Of a stretch of 64,000 nt of DNA, positions 24,081 to 36,300 are shown piece after piece. The stretch covers positions 22,538,011-22,602,010 of the forward strand of contig CM038467.1 in assembly GCA_021464415.1 (NCBI GenBank). The letters run 5' to 3'. Position 1 is the first letter of the stretch. Every line of letters begins with the position of its first letter. The position numbers and the translations under genes are program-made. The notes under the pieces are model-generated. The model did not search any database and had not been told where the DNA came from. It worked only from the letters and a program-made list of their open reading frames with translations. Source of the DNA: Lonicera japonica (Eukaryota > Streptophyta > Magnoliopsida > Dipsacales > Caprifoliaceae).

Positions 24081-25050
24081 GTAAAATGCAATCATTTTAA
24101 TAAGTTAATTTTTATGTCAGTGAGTACTACTACTTTGATACAACATTATTTATAGTGTTGTCTTACTATTAAATTAACTTGTATAAAGTATTCAATAACA
24201 TTATTTGAATTACTAAAGTAATATAATTAATTCTAATTTTTTTTAAAAGGAAACAAGATTCAAACTATTTAATTACTATCGAATATATTACTTTGCTTTT
24301 AGTTATTTCCTTTTCCATCACATTAAAAAATCTTATTGACAACGTGGCATTTAAAAATTGCAGTTTATTAGTCACTCTTTCTTTTTCATGTTGCTAAGTC
24401 TTTAACTAAAATGACAAATATGAAAAAAGCTAATAACGTGAAACCTGAAAATTTTAGTGGCCAACATTTACGTAGGTGGCAAAATCAACGGAAGTATTAG
24501 TTATGTATCTTAATAACAATAACAATAATAATCATACCTGTAAGGTCAACAATTTGTTAAATTGCCGCCTATAGAAAAATTTATAAACACAAGTGCAGGA
24601 AGAAAAGGTTAAAGATGAACATGATGGATATTCTCGATGAAGGATGGTTCTTCCAGCCAATGGATAGTCGGTCTGGTTTACGTCCACCCTTTAGTGACTG
24701 ATTTTATTGATACTGATCACGATTACAAAATGATGATATTTTTGCTAGGTTTTTCGGAGCATGGCTTCGATGCCTAAAGCGGTTGAGGCTAGTCCTTTTT
24801 ATAAATGGAAGGAACTAGCTGTTACAAGATGATAAGTCTTTACTCCCATGTTGTGTTTTAGTGGAGAGAATAGCAGACTTAATTGAGTAGTGGGCATTTA
24901 GTTACTAGTCGTTAGGTGTGCTGGTCACGCCCTTATCGTGCTGTTGCGACGTGTCCATGTAGAGCCCACTTTTTTTTAGTCATCTCATCGAGCTCGGATA
25001 CACCCCGATCTTGGACCTCGTCTTACATCCATGAACTTGGAAGGTTATTT
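24080..25050. other. Intergenic, no clear gene
   Basis: AT-rich at first; from about 24,600 the composition becomes more even and resembles degraded coding DNA. It may be the upstream part of the LINE remnant that follows, but no domain was recognised. Confidence 0.4.
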
Positions 25051-25059
25051 TTATCCCCT

Positions 25060-27304
25060 TTAATACCAAATGGACTATTGGTAGTGGAGAAAATGTATCC
25101 CTTTTGTTTGACTGGTGGTGTAGAGACAAGCCAATTGCGAAAAGACTGACTATGGGGTTTAGTCACCAACTGGACCTTAAAGTTAGTGATATTATATTTG
25201 CCTTTGGTGGTTGGGATATGGAGAATTTAAATTTATTATTCCCTCCTGATATCATAAAAGAAATTGTTAACACTTCTACCCCTACTAGGGCAGGTGTGGA
25301 TAACAAACCTACTTGGGGAGGGAAATGTTCTGGCAAATTCACTATATCCAAATGTTATAACGCACCTGTGGAGGATTTAGTGGACCATAACCAGCCTACG
25401 GATTGGAGCTGGCTTTGGAAAATGAAACGGCTTAATAAAATTATCCATTTTATTTGGTTGGTTAGGCATGAAAAAAATCCTCTCTAATCTTGAATGCCTC
25501 AAGAGATGAATCAGACAAAATGATCAGTGTAAGTGGTGTGGTAGGAGTGAAGATATTAACCACATTTTCAGGGAGTGCTCGAGATCAAAACAGGTTTAGA
25601 ATACCCTTTGCCCTTCCTTCATCAACCAATCAGGTGATATCCTATTCTCTAAATGGTTAGACACAAACTTGAAAAATAAAACCATGATGGCTAATGGAAT
25701 CTGTTAGAAACTTTATATGATACAAATTTAATTCTGTATTCCAAATTGATAATACTCAAAATTAATCGACACTAAAACCGAGTCCTGTGATATCCACAGT
25801 AAGATGCTAGAATCTTACCACCGGAGAAGAAACCTACAAGCTAGAACAAACGCAAAGGAGGTTCAATGGAGAGGAAATTCTTTGAACTGTCGAATTTTTT
25901 TGGTTGTGTGTATTGGAATGAGACAAAAATCTCCTTTTTAATTCAATAGGGAATAATGGCCATTAAACAAAATAAAACGGACCATTAAACATTATCAGTT
26001 TCTCAAAAACTGACCATTAAGTGGTTAATTAATCAACATAAATACAATGAATTCGAAATTCAAATTGGAAAAATTAATATCTCGGGTGCAAAAACTTAGC
26101 CCGAACAAGGCTCGCTTTTTGGTCCGGCATTCGTGTCCGCAGGTGCGGGCACACACGAGCCACCATGGTTCTAGGCTTATTTCGGTCCATGATTTGCACC
26201 CCCCCTGCGCCTGTGTGCGCGAGAGAGAGCCTCTTATCTTGCATCATTCAATAAGGCATTCTCATGTGTTTAGTTATAAACCCATAGAATTTTTTTCACT
26301 TTTCCTATGTGGGACTTCCCACTTTCATTGCATTTTTCTATTTCAACTTGCTCACTTTGAGTGACAATTACTCATTCACCACTTAACCATTTTGAGCATG
26401 TAAATACACGATTTCAATGTACTCACGTAGGAGAACACGAATATATTAAGAACTTTCACATCCGAGTGCAAAGTCTTATTACAATTTTGCCCTCAAAATG
26501 GTAGAAAATGTGTTTTCTAATACCCATTTTCTAACAGAATCAACTAGAATACTACCTTTGTAGCTACCTTTTAGAATATCTGGAAAATGAGGATTGGGTT
26601 TGAATTTAATAATAATATTATAAACCAAAGTCAAATTATAATTAAAAACACGTTCTTGGCCAAGGCTGTTGAAGAAGCTTTTAAAAGTAATATGACTCAG
26701 CAAGGAAATACTTCTACATATTTAATTAAATGGGATTTGCCTCTTGCAGGAATGATAAAAATAAATACAAATAGCAATACTTCTAATAAGTATGGTTATG
26801 CAAGGATTTGAGGTGTAGCCAGAAGTGACCAAGGCTTACGGATTGAAGGATTCTGTGGCTTTATAGGTGCGGTGTTCCCGTTGAAAGTGGAGCTATAAGC
26901 TTTGAAGCAAGCTTTAAAAATGTGTAAGGAGAAGGGCTGGTTCGGAGCTTCAATTGAAAAAGACTGCCTTGAAGCAGTAGATCTCATTAACAAAGACGAG
27001 GAAGAAATGAATCACTCGGAGAGAATAATTATTCAAGAATGCATAACTCTAAAAATACAGATGGAAAACCTGGTGAGAGATATTCCAAGGAAAGCAAACA
27101 GGGTGGCGGACAAAATTGCAAGGCTTGGTGGCTCTCAAAGGGAACAGTTGGTGATGATCATGGTCCCCCTAGATGATATAATCAATATGATAGTGGCTGA
27201 CATTGAAGGAGACGGGCCTCCCAGATGAGCTATGTAGTTGTTTTTTTATCCTTTCCTCTGTTTACCAAAAAAAATAACAATAATAATGATGATGATGATG
27301 CTGT
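25060..27304 (+). pseudogene. L1-type LINE remnant (RT C-terminus and RNase H)
   Basis: From about 25065 the plus strand encodes WTIGSGENVSLLFDWWCRDK. A region like the zinc-binding C-terminus of plant LINE reverse transcriptases follows, ending near WLWKMKRLNKIIHFIWLVRH. After an inserted solo LTR (25702-26536), the frame resumes with an RNase H-like domain: KINTNSNTSNKYGYARI, a stop, GVARSDQG, then ALKQALKMCKEKGW and IPRKANRVADKIARLGG, ending at 27228. Several stops and frame breaks make it non-functional. The 3' end runs into an A-rich, (ATG)n-like tail (27267-27300), as plant L1 elements often do. The 5' part is missing. RNase H fused to an L1 is known in plants. Confidence 0.8.
25702..26536. 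mobile_element. Solo LTR inserted in the LINE remnant
   Basis: The 835-bp insert begins TGTTAGAAACTTTATATGAT and ends CCATTTTCTAACA, with a short inverted repeat TGTTAGAA/TTCTAACA. It is flanked by a perfect 5-bp duplication gaatc (25697-25701 and 26537-26541). LINE coding similarity stops at its left edge and resumes after its right edge. No internal retrotransposon region remains, so unequal or intra-element recombination probably removed it. Strand is undetermined. Confidence 0.88.
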
Positions 27305-29197
27305 TGCTAAATACAAAACATCATTTTTTGAGTTTAGTGTAAAGTTCGGTGCAGTTCGGTTCGGTGCAGTTCGGTTCGGTTTAGTTCTGGAATGGCCTAA
27401 CCCAAACCAAACCTCTTTGGTTTCGATTTGTAAGTTTCAATTTCATTTGTTTTTTGGTTTAGTGTTTTTCGAATCAGTTTGATCCCCCCCCCACCTAATG
27501 ACACGTGTTGCAATTCAATTGGGCATCCACAAATATAGGAGAACATGAATTTCTATGAGGCTAAATATATATTTTTTTAACGTAAAATCATGAATAGATA
27601 GTCAAGGAAACTATCTAAATATGGAGAGTCAAAGAAGGCTCTATATTTATCTTCTTTGTTTTAGTTAAGCTGTTGTACTTTCAATTTTAGTGTATATGAA
27701 CTATTATAAAGATAATTAGTGAAATAAAGAATCTCTTGGAGATGCTTTTATCTGCATTAGTTATCTATCTATCGGCCGGCATTTTGTCCGCATTGGATGC
27801 ATGTACAAATTTGAATAATAAATTATTTAAAATGAAGATATTCAACAAAAATAGTTTTTGATATGAGTGTTAAGGTTTATTGTTGTTTAACTCGCAGATA
27901 GTCTTATAGCACTATGTTAATGCAAACTGTCATCATAAATTTAGAGGAGACGATTAAGGGTTCAATAGGTAAAGTTTTAAATATTTTTTATTGTACAATG
28001 ACCAAGCGAGTGGTTCCAAACTTCCAGTAATAAATTATTATGAAAGGATATTTATATTACTAAAATAATTATTTATTTACTATTGTCAGAATAAAAAATT
28101 ATTTTAATACAATAAATATAACTACTTTGACTATAATACCACCTTAATAAAAACTTAAAAGTTTCGTTTTGGTCGAGCGGGCTAGCTGGCTTTGCCCAAA
28201 TTAGTCCGACAGTGCATGGCCGGGGTATGAACTAGTGGAATTAGGCTGGGCCAAACAATAGACACAATTAAAATGGCGCTGGACTATACAAAGTATAACT
28301 GATCCATTTATGTTAGTAGTAAAATTTTTTGACCTAAGAATCTTTCCTTAGGTTAATTTTTTGCCCTCGAAATAATAAAATAAAATTTAATAAAAGTCAT
28401 TTTTGGGCTTCGATATCAAACCATCTTCGTTGCATAATACAAAAGTGTAGTATAAAAATAGATATTTAATTTATCAATAGAGAGCAAAATGTAGCGCAAA
28501 AAGTGTAAAAGTAACTTGTCACGGAAGGAGTGGTGTGTTTGAAAGATATATGATAGTCATGCCATGGAGAATTTCCCACGACACATCATGTGTCGTCGTG
28601 GTAGTGCATCTTTCACCTCTTTTTGCTAAAGCTTATCCTCATTTTCCTAAAGTTTATCCTCCTTTGTATTTTTCCAAAGCCTTTCCAAAGCTATGGGTGT
28701 CACACAACACATGATGTGTAATGGGAATGGAAAAATACTACCACAGGATACATCATGTATTGTGAAAGGCTTGGTGTTCTGCCTCAATACACCATATTTG
28801 GCTTGTATATACACTATCTCCTCCTCTTTACCTTTTTACATTACTGGGTGAGGCATGCTAAAGTGAATATTTAGATTATTAGCTATTGGAGTGGAGATAG
28901 TCTCATATTACAAATTTATTTAATATCATTTGTAATGAAAGTTAAACCATCGCTATTCATAAAAAAAAATGTACGTGTCTTTATGCTCTATCAGTTGATT
29001 CACTGACTAAATGAAAAATTAGTAACAAAAAGTTAAAAAACAATAGAGAAAAATAATTATTTTAAAAAATAGAGGAGAAATTTTGTGTAATAGTCTAATA
29101 GAGTAATACTTTTCCAATTTTTCTATAGAATCTAATTATTTAGATTATGGATAAAACTGCAAAAGACTATTTCACTAAAAAACCAAAGATAAAGACC
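27305..29197. other. Intergenic, no gene seen
   Basis: A short direct repeat of gttcggtgcagttcggtt lies at 27343-27380. Three near-palindromes built on acacatcatgtgt lie between about 28575 and 28760. No coding region was recognised. Confidence 0.5.
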
Positions 29198-29205
29198 ATC
29201 TCATC

Positions 29206-29757
29206 TAGGGGTGTGCAAAAAAATCGAAAAATCGGCTTGAACTGGCCCAAACTGAACCAAATTAGCCAATTTTTATGGTTTTTGGTCTTAGTTCTGTTGG
29301 GGAATATGAAAACCGAAAGGGGTCGGTTAGGTTATTAGTTGCCGATATTACAGAACCGGTAAAAATTGAATCGAACCTGTTTGTTGTTGAATGAATTCAT
29401 GAAAGGTATTTTATATAAAAAAAATTGCTAAAGAAGAAAATTATAATTTTTTTTTTGGTTTTTTGTCAAAAGTTATTTAAAAAGAAAAGTGCCCAATTGA
29501 TTAAAAACAACCCCAAATTTCCATAAAAAATGACTCCAAGTCATAGCCTAACAATATAAAAATAATTTTTAAATCATGGGCCAACAATATAAAATAAGCC
29601 TAATTGCCCAAGCGAAAAACTGATTATCCGAACCAACTCCGACCAATTTTAAGTTTTCACCCATTGGGCTCGAGTGATCGCTGTCGTAAAACCAACATAT
29701 TGGTTTGGTTAACGCTAAAACCGCACAATTCGATTAGCTGAACCATACACACTCCTA
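29206..29757. mobile_element. hAT-type MITE (TAGGGGTGTGCA ends)
   Basis: A perfect 8-bp target duplication atctcatc (29198-29205 and 29758-29765) flanks 552 bp. The ends are taggggtgtgca and, read inward from the right, taggagtgtgta. The interior contains cggtt/aaccg-rich words in both orientations and no open frame of note. It is similar in design to 62183-62703. Confidence 0.88.
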
Positions 29758-30341
29758 ATCTCATCCTATAACTCACTGTTTTTTAAATATTTTTAGTAAA
29801 ACTTTAAATTATTTTTGTATAAGTCCAGATGGATTTTAACTATATGTGTTGTAGTTTTAGTATTTAATTTTACGTAAGACTCAAAGTCTTGATACTAAGG
29901 AAGAAAAACATACATCTAACCAACCGACCATTTAATATTTTTATTAATTATTTTTTTCAAATAAAATATCGTGCATACAGGGTAATTTAGTAAATTACAA
30001 ATTAGTGGAAAAACAAACCCTAGCACGAGAGAATGGAAAGCCATCCGTTAGTTAACAGCGTAAGATTGAGAGAAGAAATAGTCAACGTGTGCTCAACGGA
30101 CCGACTTCAAAGTCCTACTACTCCCACTACTAGTACTACAGTATATTATCCTTCCCTCTTCTCTCTCTTTCTCATCAATCAACACACCAACAATAATTGC
30201 TTGCTTATATGTATTGCTTCACTTGATTACAGTTCAAGTGTTCTTCGTTTTCATAGGTTTTTTTTTCCCCTTTTTTGTTCGATTAAACGCAAAGAAAGAG
30301 TCTTTGAGTTTGTTAGATCGTTTTTGGGAGAGTGCGCGAAT

Positions 30342-33300
30342 ATGCAGGCGCGCCCACTGAGAAGGCTATCCTCAGCCACTATCCCCCTCAAGAAGAGGCT
30401 CCATCACAATGGTATAATTCTTCCTCGCGCCATTTATTTATTTATTTATGTATGGATATGGTGATTATTGTTACTATTGGGTTAGAATTTTATGAACCCT
30501 AGTTAAAAGTCTGTGATAGAATATGGAAAGAATCATCCTTCGAGGCAATTAAACTAGTTTAATTTATTAGATTTTTTTTATCAAGAAGATTAAGAAAATA
30601 AATAAATAAAATTCTCTGGTAGTCAAAATAATGATGACATAATTTCAACAAAGCTGAACAGCTTCTATGTTTTTGCCTGCTTTCCGATTAGAAATAATGA
30701 ATTCTCAGAAGAATCAGTTTTTTTCGCCTGCATAGTATTAGACTGTAGTATCGGTCTACTTGTGCTTACATGTAGTATCTTAGACTTGTTCGATTTTGTA
30801 TATACACTGGCGCATGAAGAACTGCGCTATGTTATGCATGCATAGCTTTAGCCAATTCAATTGTTGTGATATTTGTTCCCTTTTTTTTCTCTTGAGAAAT
30901 TGTTATATCGTAGCCTTATCCGTATATGTTTGTATATCAGAGGAACCAGAATATGAGGAACTTGCGGTTGATAAATCAGAGAGGGTGGAGATCGAATATA
31001 ATGAGGCCTATTTGGAGGAGGAAGAGGATGGCTGGAAAAATCGAAGAGCGAATTGGGAGATGGAAAGAATAAGAGACGAAGAAGAAAGGAGCGAAGAAAG
31101 GAATTCAGGAGGATACATGAGGGACGGCGAGGATGAGGAAGTGGATGTGGATGTGGATGTGGATGTGGAAGTGGACGGGATAAATTATAGAGACGAGCAT
31201 CGTGCAGAAATGGACGGGTTCAAAGAAGTTCGTAGAGATGCTGTCAAAGAGAGGAGGAAACGGAACGAGTACGAGATCTTTGTTGGGGGATTGGATAGAG
31301 ATGCTGATGAGGTGGATCTTAGGGAGGTTTTCGGTGCAGTGGGTGATATTACAGAAGTGAGGCTCATGAAGAACCCGATAACTAACAAGAATAAGGGCTT
31401 CGCTTTCATTCGATTTGCAACTATTGATCAGTGCAGACGTGCTGTTAATGAGCTTAAGCATCCAGTGGTATGAATCGACCTCTCACTCGTTTTAGTGTCC
31501 ACCTATTTGTTTCCCGTGCCAGTGAAGATTGATAATTCCTCCCATTATTTGTTACGTACAGTGGTGGATCCAAGATTTGGAATACGGGGGGCCAAAACAC
31601 AACATAAAAAATGTGACAAGAAGTTTCAAAAAAATATATTTTAATTAAGAAGTTTTTTACATATATTTTTGTAGTACAAAAGGCATTCTTTTCGCGTGAA
31701 TCTACAATAAGTATAAAAGTAACTAGACAATCTTGATTTAACTACTAAACTTAGGCATCATCAGTTGCGCTTGACGATTCTTCATCCCACAAAATTCATT
31801 TATGATTGTATCAATGTCGAAGCACCGAGAAATTTCTTTCTCAATATATGTGATCAAGTAATTTGCAAGATAATCATCTTCTACAACCACTTAAATTTAT
31901 TATATATTTATAATATAAATAATAATGGGTATAACTATTGACACTCCATAAATTTTTTTTAACACTCTAAAATAATTTTTAGAGATAATTTTTTTTTATA
32001 ACAAAATAAAAAATGCATAATTTTATTTAAAGAGTGCCAACAACTATATTTATATAAAAAAAATACTAATACTAATGGAGGTTTGAAATATCTTGGGGGG
32101 ACCAGGTTCCCCCTTCCGTCTGCCACTGGTTACGTATCCATTTATTAGTTGTGGATATGTTTCACTATGCCTAAAATCAATTTTATCGGAAAGGCAAGTC
32201 TTTTAATTCTATGTGCCGGTTACAGGATAACGGGAAAAATATGGTAATCTAAATAGTGATTGAGGTCATTTTCAAAATGATTTCCCCAAAATTCATTCTA
32301 ATGGCAGATATCTGCTTTGAAATCTCATCCTTCAAGGAACTCAATTTCAAGTTCAATCTACTCTGTTTACCCAAAAAGAATTTCATTCCATCTTAGACAA
32401 CACTTTTTCACATGTGAATGTATCTTACTTCCAGTGATTGAGATTGCAATTCTTAGGCACATACATCTGTTTTTGACATATTCTATTATTCTAGGGATTG
32501 AGATCCATTTTCCCATGTAGTACAAGAGTAAGAGTTGATCAAAATCATATAACCGTGGATTTGTATTGTATTATATCCTTGTTCCACTTGTTCATGCAAC
32601 ATGCCTAATGATTAACTTTCAGATTAATGGGAAGCAATGTGGAGTGGCTCCAAGTCAAGACAGTGACACTTTATTCATTGGTAACATATGCAGGACATGG
32701 ACAGAGGAAATTGTATGTTATTTGAAACTTCAGTGCCTTTCGAGTTTGTAACCAGTTTTTACCAATGATATGTATGTATTATAAATTTTAAAATGGGGAT
32801 TTTGCGTTTACAGCTAAAGGAAAAGCTTGTACGGTACGGTGTTGAAAATTTTGAGGAGGTGACTTTGGTTGAAGATACAAAAAATGAAGGCATGAATAGG
32901 GGATTTGCTTTCCTGGATTTCTCGTCTCGAGCAGCTGCAGTGGAAGCTTGCAAGCGTTTGCAGAAGAGAGATGTGGTGTTTGGCACAGATCGAACAGCTA
33001 GAGTTTCATTTGCAGACACCTTTATTGAACCTGATGATGAAATCATGTCACAGGTATGTTTTTGCTTCATGTTTATATCTTCTACTTGTACAGTTCCCTT
33101 TAATAAAACAAATACTGGTTTATACATTGGAAAGCAACCAGTAATAATGGTGAAAAGGACAGGTGTTTGTACGCATCCGTGTCTTACAATTTAGCGCATC
33201 GTGTCTTATTTTAATTATTTGTAATAATTTGAAGGATAATATGTTTGAGCAAGTGGGCTAGCCTAGTTGGGAGAGGCACCCACTTGGACCGGGGAGAGAT

Positions 33301-36300
33301 CCTATGAAGCATAGACACGACATGTGACTCGCGTTCTGACACGATAAGCGAATTGCAATTTTTCCAAAATGTTGGATACGACTCTTGGTGGGATGCGTTC
33401 TTAATTTTATATATATATGCAATAAACATTGTAGATATTTAAGAATTCAACAAAATGAAACTAGATTGCATTAATAATCTAAATACTCAAAACATGATTG
33501 CTGTCACCACTCACCACATGATTAAAGCATCAAAAAGTATACATAGACTAACTTGTTCCTTAGAATGATAGAAAACAAAAGGGGAATATAGAGATAATAA
33601 TCACAAATCGACTCAACATCACTAAGTCGACCTTTTTATGTTTGAGAGAGAGTAGCGTACCTTGAATATTTTTTACGGGAGAGAACACGATTGGGGAGGT
33701 TACAGGAGATGTGAGAAAGTTAAATCCTTTTTATGTTCTTTTATTATTGTTTGAAACCTCAATATTTTTAGTCATTTCAGATTTTGACCCCTTTTTAGGT
33801 TTTAATATTTAAAACACCTCCAATGTCTCGGGATGTGTTGTCCACGTATCGGGATTTTAAAATAATAATAAGAAATACGACACTTTGCAACTTGCGTGTC
33901 GGCCACGTATCGGAGTGTGTCGCGTGTCAGACACGTGTTAGTAGCGATACGTGACCTCCGGGGAAGTGTATTTGCTTCATAGGAGTGATCCCAGGTTCGA
34001 GTTTCACCAACGGGGTGTTGGGGGTGATTTTCATTGTTTGTAGTTAAGGGAAGAGATTTAGACCTTTTTTTTTTTTCAAGAAAAAGAGGATAATATGTTC
34101 CACTTGTTCTTATGGCTTCCAGGTCAAGACTGTATTTATTGATGGTCTGCCTTCGACTTGGGAAGAGGACCGCATCAAAGAGCATCTAAAAAGGTTTGGG
34201 AGGATTGAAAAGGTCGAGCTTGCTCGGAATATGTCTGCTGCCAAAAGAGATGATTTTGGTTTTGTAACATTCTATTCACATGATGATGCAGTGGCTTGTA
34301 TTGACGGAATTAATGATTCTGAGATTGTGTCTGGAAGTAAGAAGGTATATTGTTTTTCTCTGCACGATATCTAATATACAGGACGTCTTTGTTCTGAGGC
34401 AGAAATTCTGTTCATGAACTTTCTATTAGGTCAGTCATCAGTGTAATTGTTGCAAATCTCTTTTTATTAGTGTTCTAATAGACACTTGGTAGTTGGGGGA
34501 TGGGTGCATGGTAACGGGGCTATACCAAGTGGGGATGGAAAACGATCCAATCTATCGGGCTTTTGACCCAACCTGACCCTAATGGGCGGGTATGGGTTCT
34601 ACAATAAAATCCGGCATGGGTACAAGCCGGGTTTGGGTTTGCGTAAATTTAACCCATTTGACCTGGCCGACTCGAATATAATACTCGTCTTTAAACACCC
34701 TTACAATATCATATAATTACAACAGGTTGGGGCGGGTCAAGGCGGGGCAGTTTCAGGCTTACACATATCATAAATGGGGCGGATTTTTCAAAACAAATCC
34801 CGCACTGGGATTGGGTTCAGGTTTGGCCAAAGCCGGCCACTGCCATCCCTTACCAAGCCTAGGTTCCCTAAGTAGGGACTTTCAAAACACTGAAATTGAT
34901 TAGTTGTAAATAATAAATATGACAATTTGAAACCACTCTATCCAGCCTAATATTCCCAAGCCAATTGTTGCGGGGACTTAATTAGGCAATCTGGCAGGCT
35001 GCACCCTGACAACTAGACAGTGTCTAGTCAGCCCTAGGCTCTGGGCTTTTGGAATGCAGCTCAGTATGTTTCATGATCTTGGCTCTTAGGATCTTCGCTT
35101 GATGAAAATATTTGATTTTTGTAGATGAAGGTACGGGCGAGGTTATCTAGGCCTCGCCAAAGAGGTAAGTCGGCTAAACATGCTCGCGGGGGTTACCCAG
35201 TTGGACACGTCGGTGGTCGGGGTGTCGATGATTCATGGGGCTCTGGTAGGTCCCGAATGGAGAGTTTAAGGTTCGTGGGCCATGATGAAAGAGGCATTCC
35301 AAGCCGTCGGATGTATGATAGAGATCTTCCTCGGTCGTTAGATTATAGAGATAGACGCGCCTCTGGGGAATATATTGCTGATAGAACTGGAAGCAGAAGG
35401 GAATATTCTCCCCCTGATAGATCTTTCAAGCATAGATCTACTGGTATGTTATTCCTAACTGTGTTGACAATTATACCATTTTCTTAGGGCCGTTTGGTTC
35501 TGTAAAATGCCTAATTTGAGGGACAACCAATGGCCCTTCAGTATAGTCTTGGCTAATTGTTCTGGATTTGGTTCCTTTGGACAGTTTCATCTTATGGACA
35601 GAGTAGCTTAAAAAGAGACAACATGCGGCAAGATGACTCTTTTGCTAGGCCGGCCGGTTTTGCTAGGGCTTCAAATGAGAAGCAGTCCTACAGAGATGCT
35701 TATATTTCGCACTCATCCGAGTACTTGGAAGATTCTCCGAGAAGAGGTTCTCGTGTTGCCACTCGTAGAATTTCTCCACTTTATGATGATGAAAGATACG
35801 GATATATGGAGCATTCCTCAAGCTATCCCGATAACCGTAGCCGTGATTACAGTTCTATTACTCGCTTAAAACGTCCCTATTCATCAATGGTCAGTTGTAT
35901 TCTACTATTTTGTTTTTCTTTAGTTATTGGGGGTCTCTTTGATTGCGCTCGTTTTCCGTTGAAAGTGCTCACAATTCATTATTTTCATCTGTATTGGGGC
36001 TTTATTCCATTAAATTATCTGAGGAATCAATTTCCATGGTGAAACTTTTTTCAAACTAAATTGTCCTTGTAAATATACAAAAAAAAGCACCCTAATATTG
36101 TTTCTTGTTCCATACTGATATCTTCACCCATGATTATTATAGGAGGAAGCTCGTCCTCGTTATGTGGAATCATCAATTAAGCAGTCAAGAGCCCGTTTAG
36201 CTTATGTGGGCAGCTCTGCTCCCACCTACACCGACGGTTCTTACGAGGATGATTCTGCAAGGTTATCATTTTCCCAAGTACCTTTTTTTACCGTATTTTT

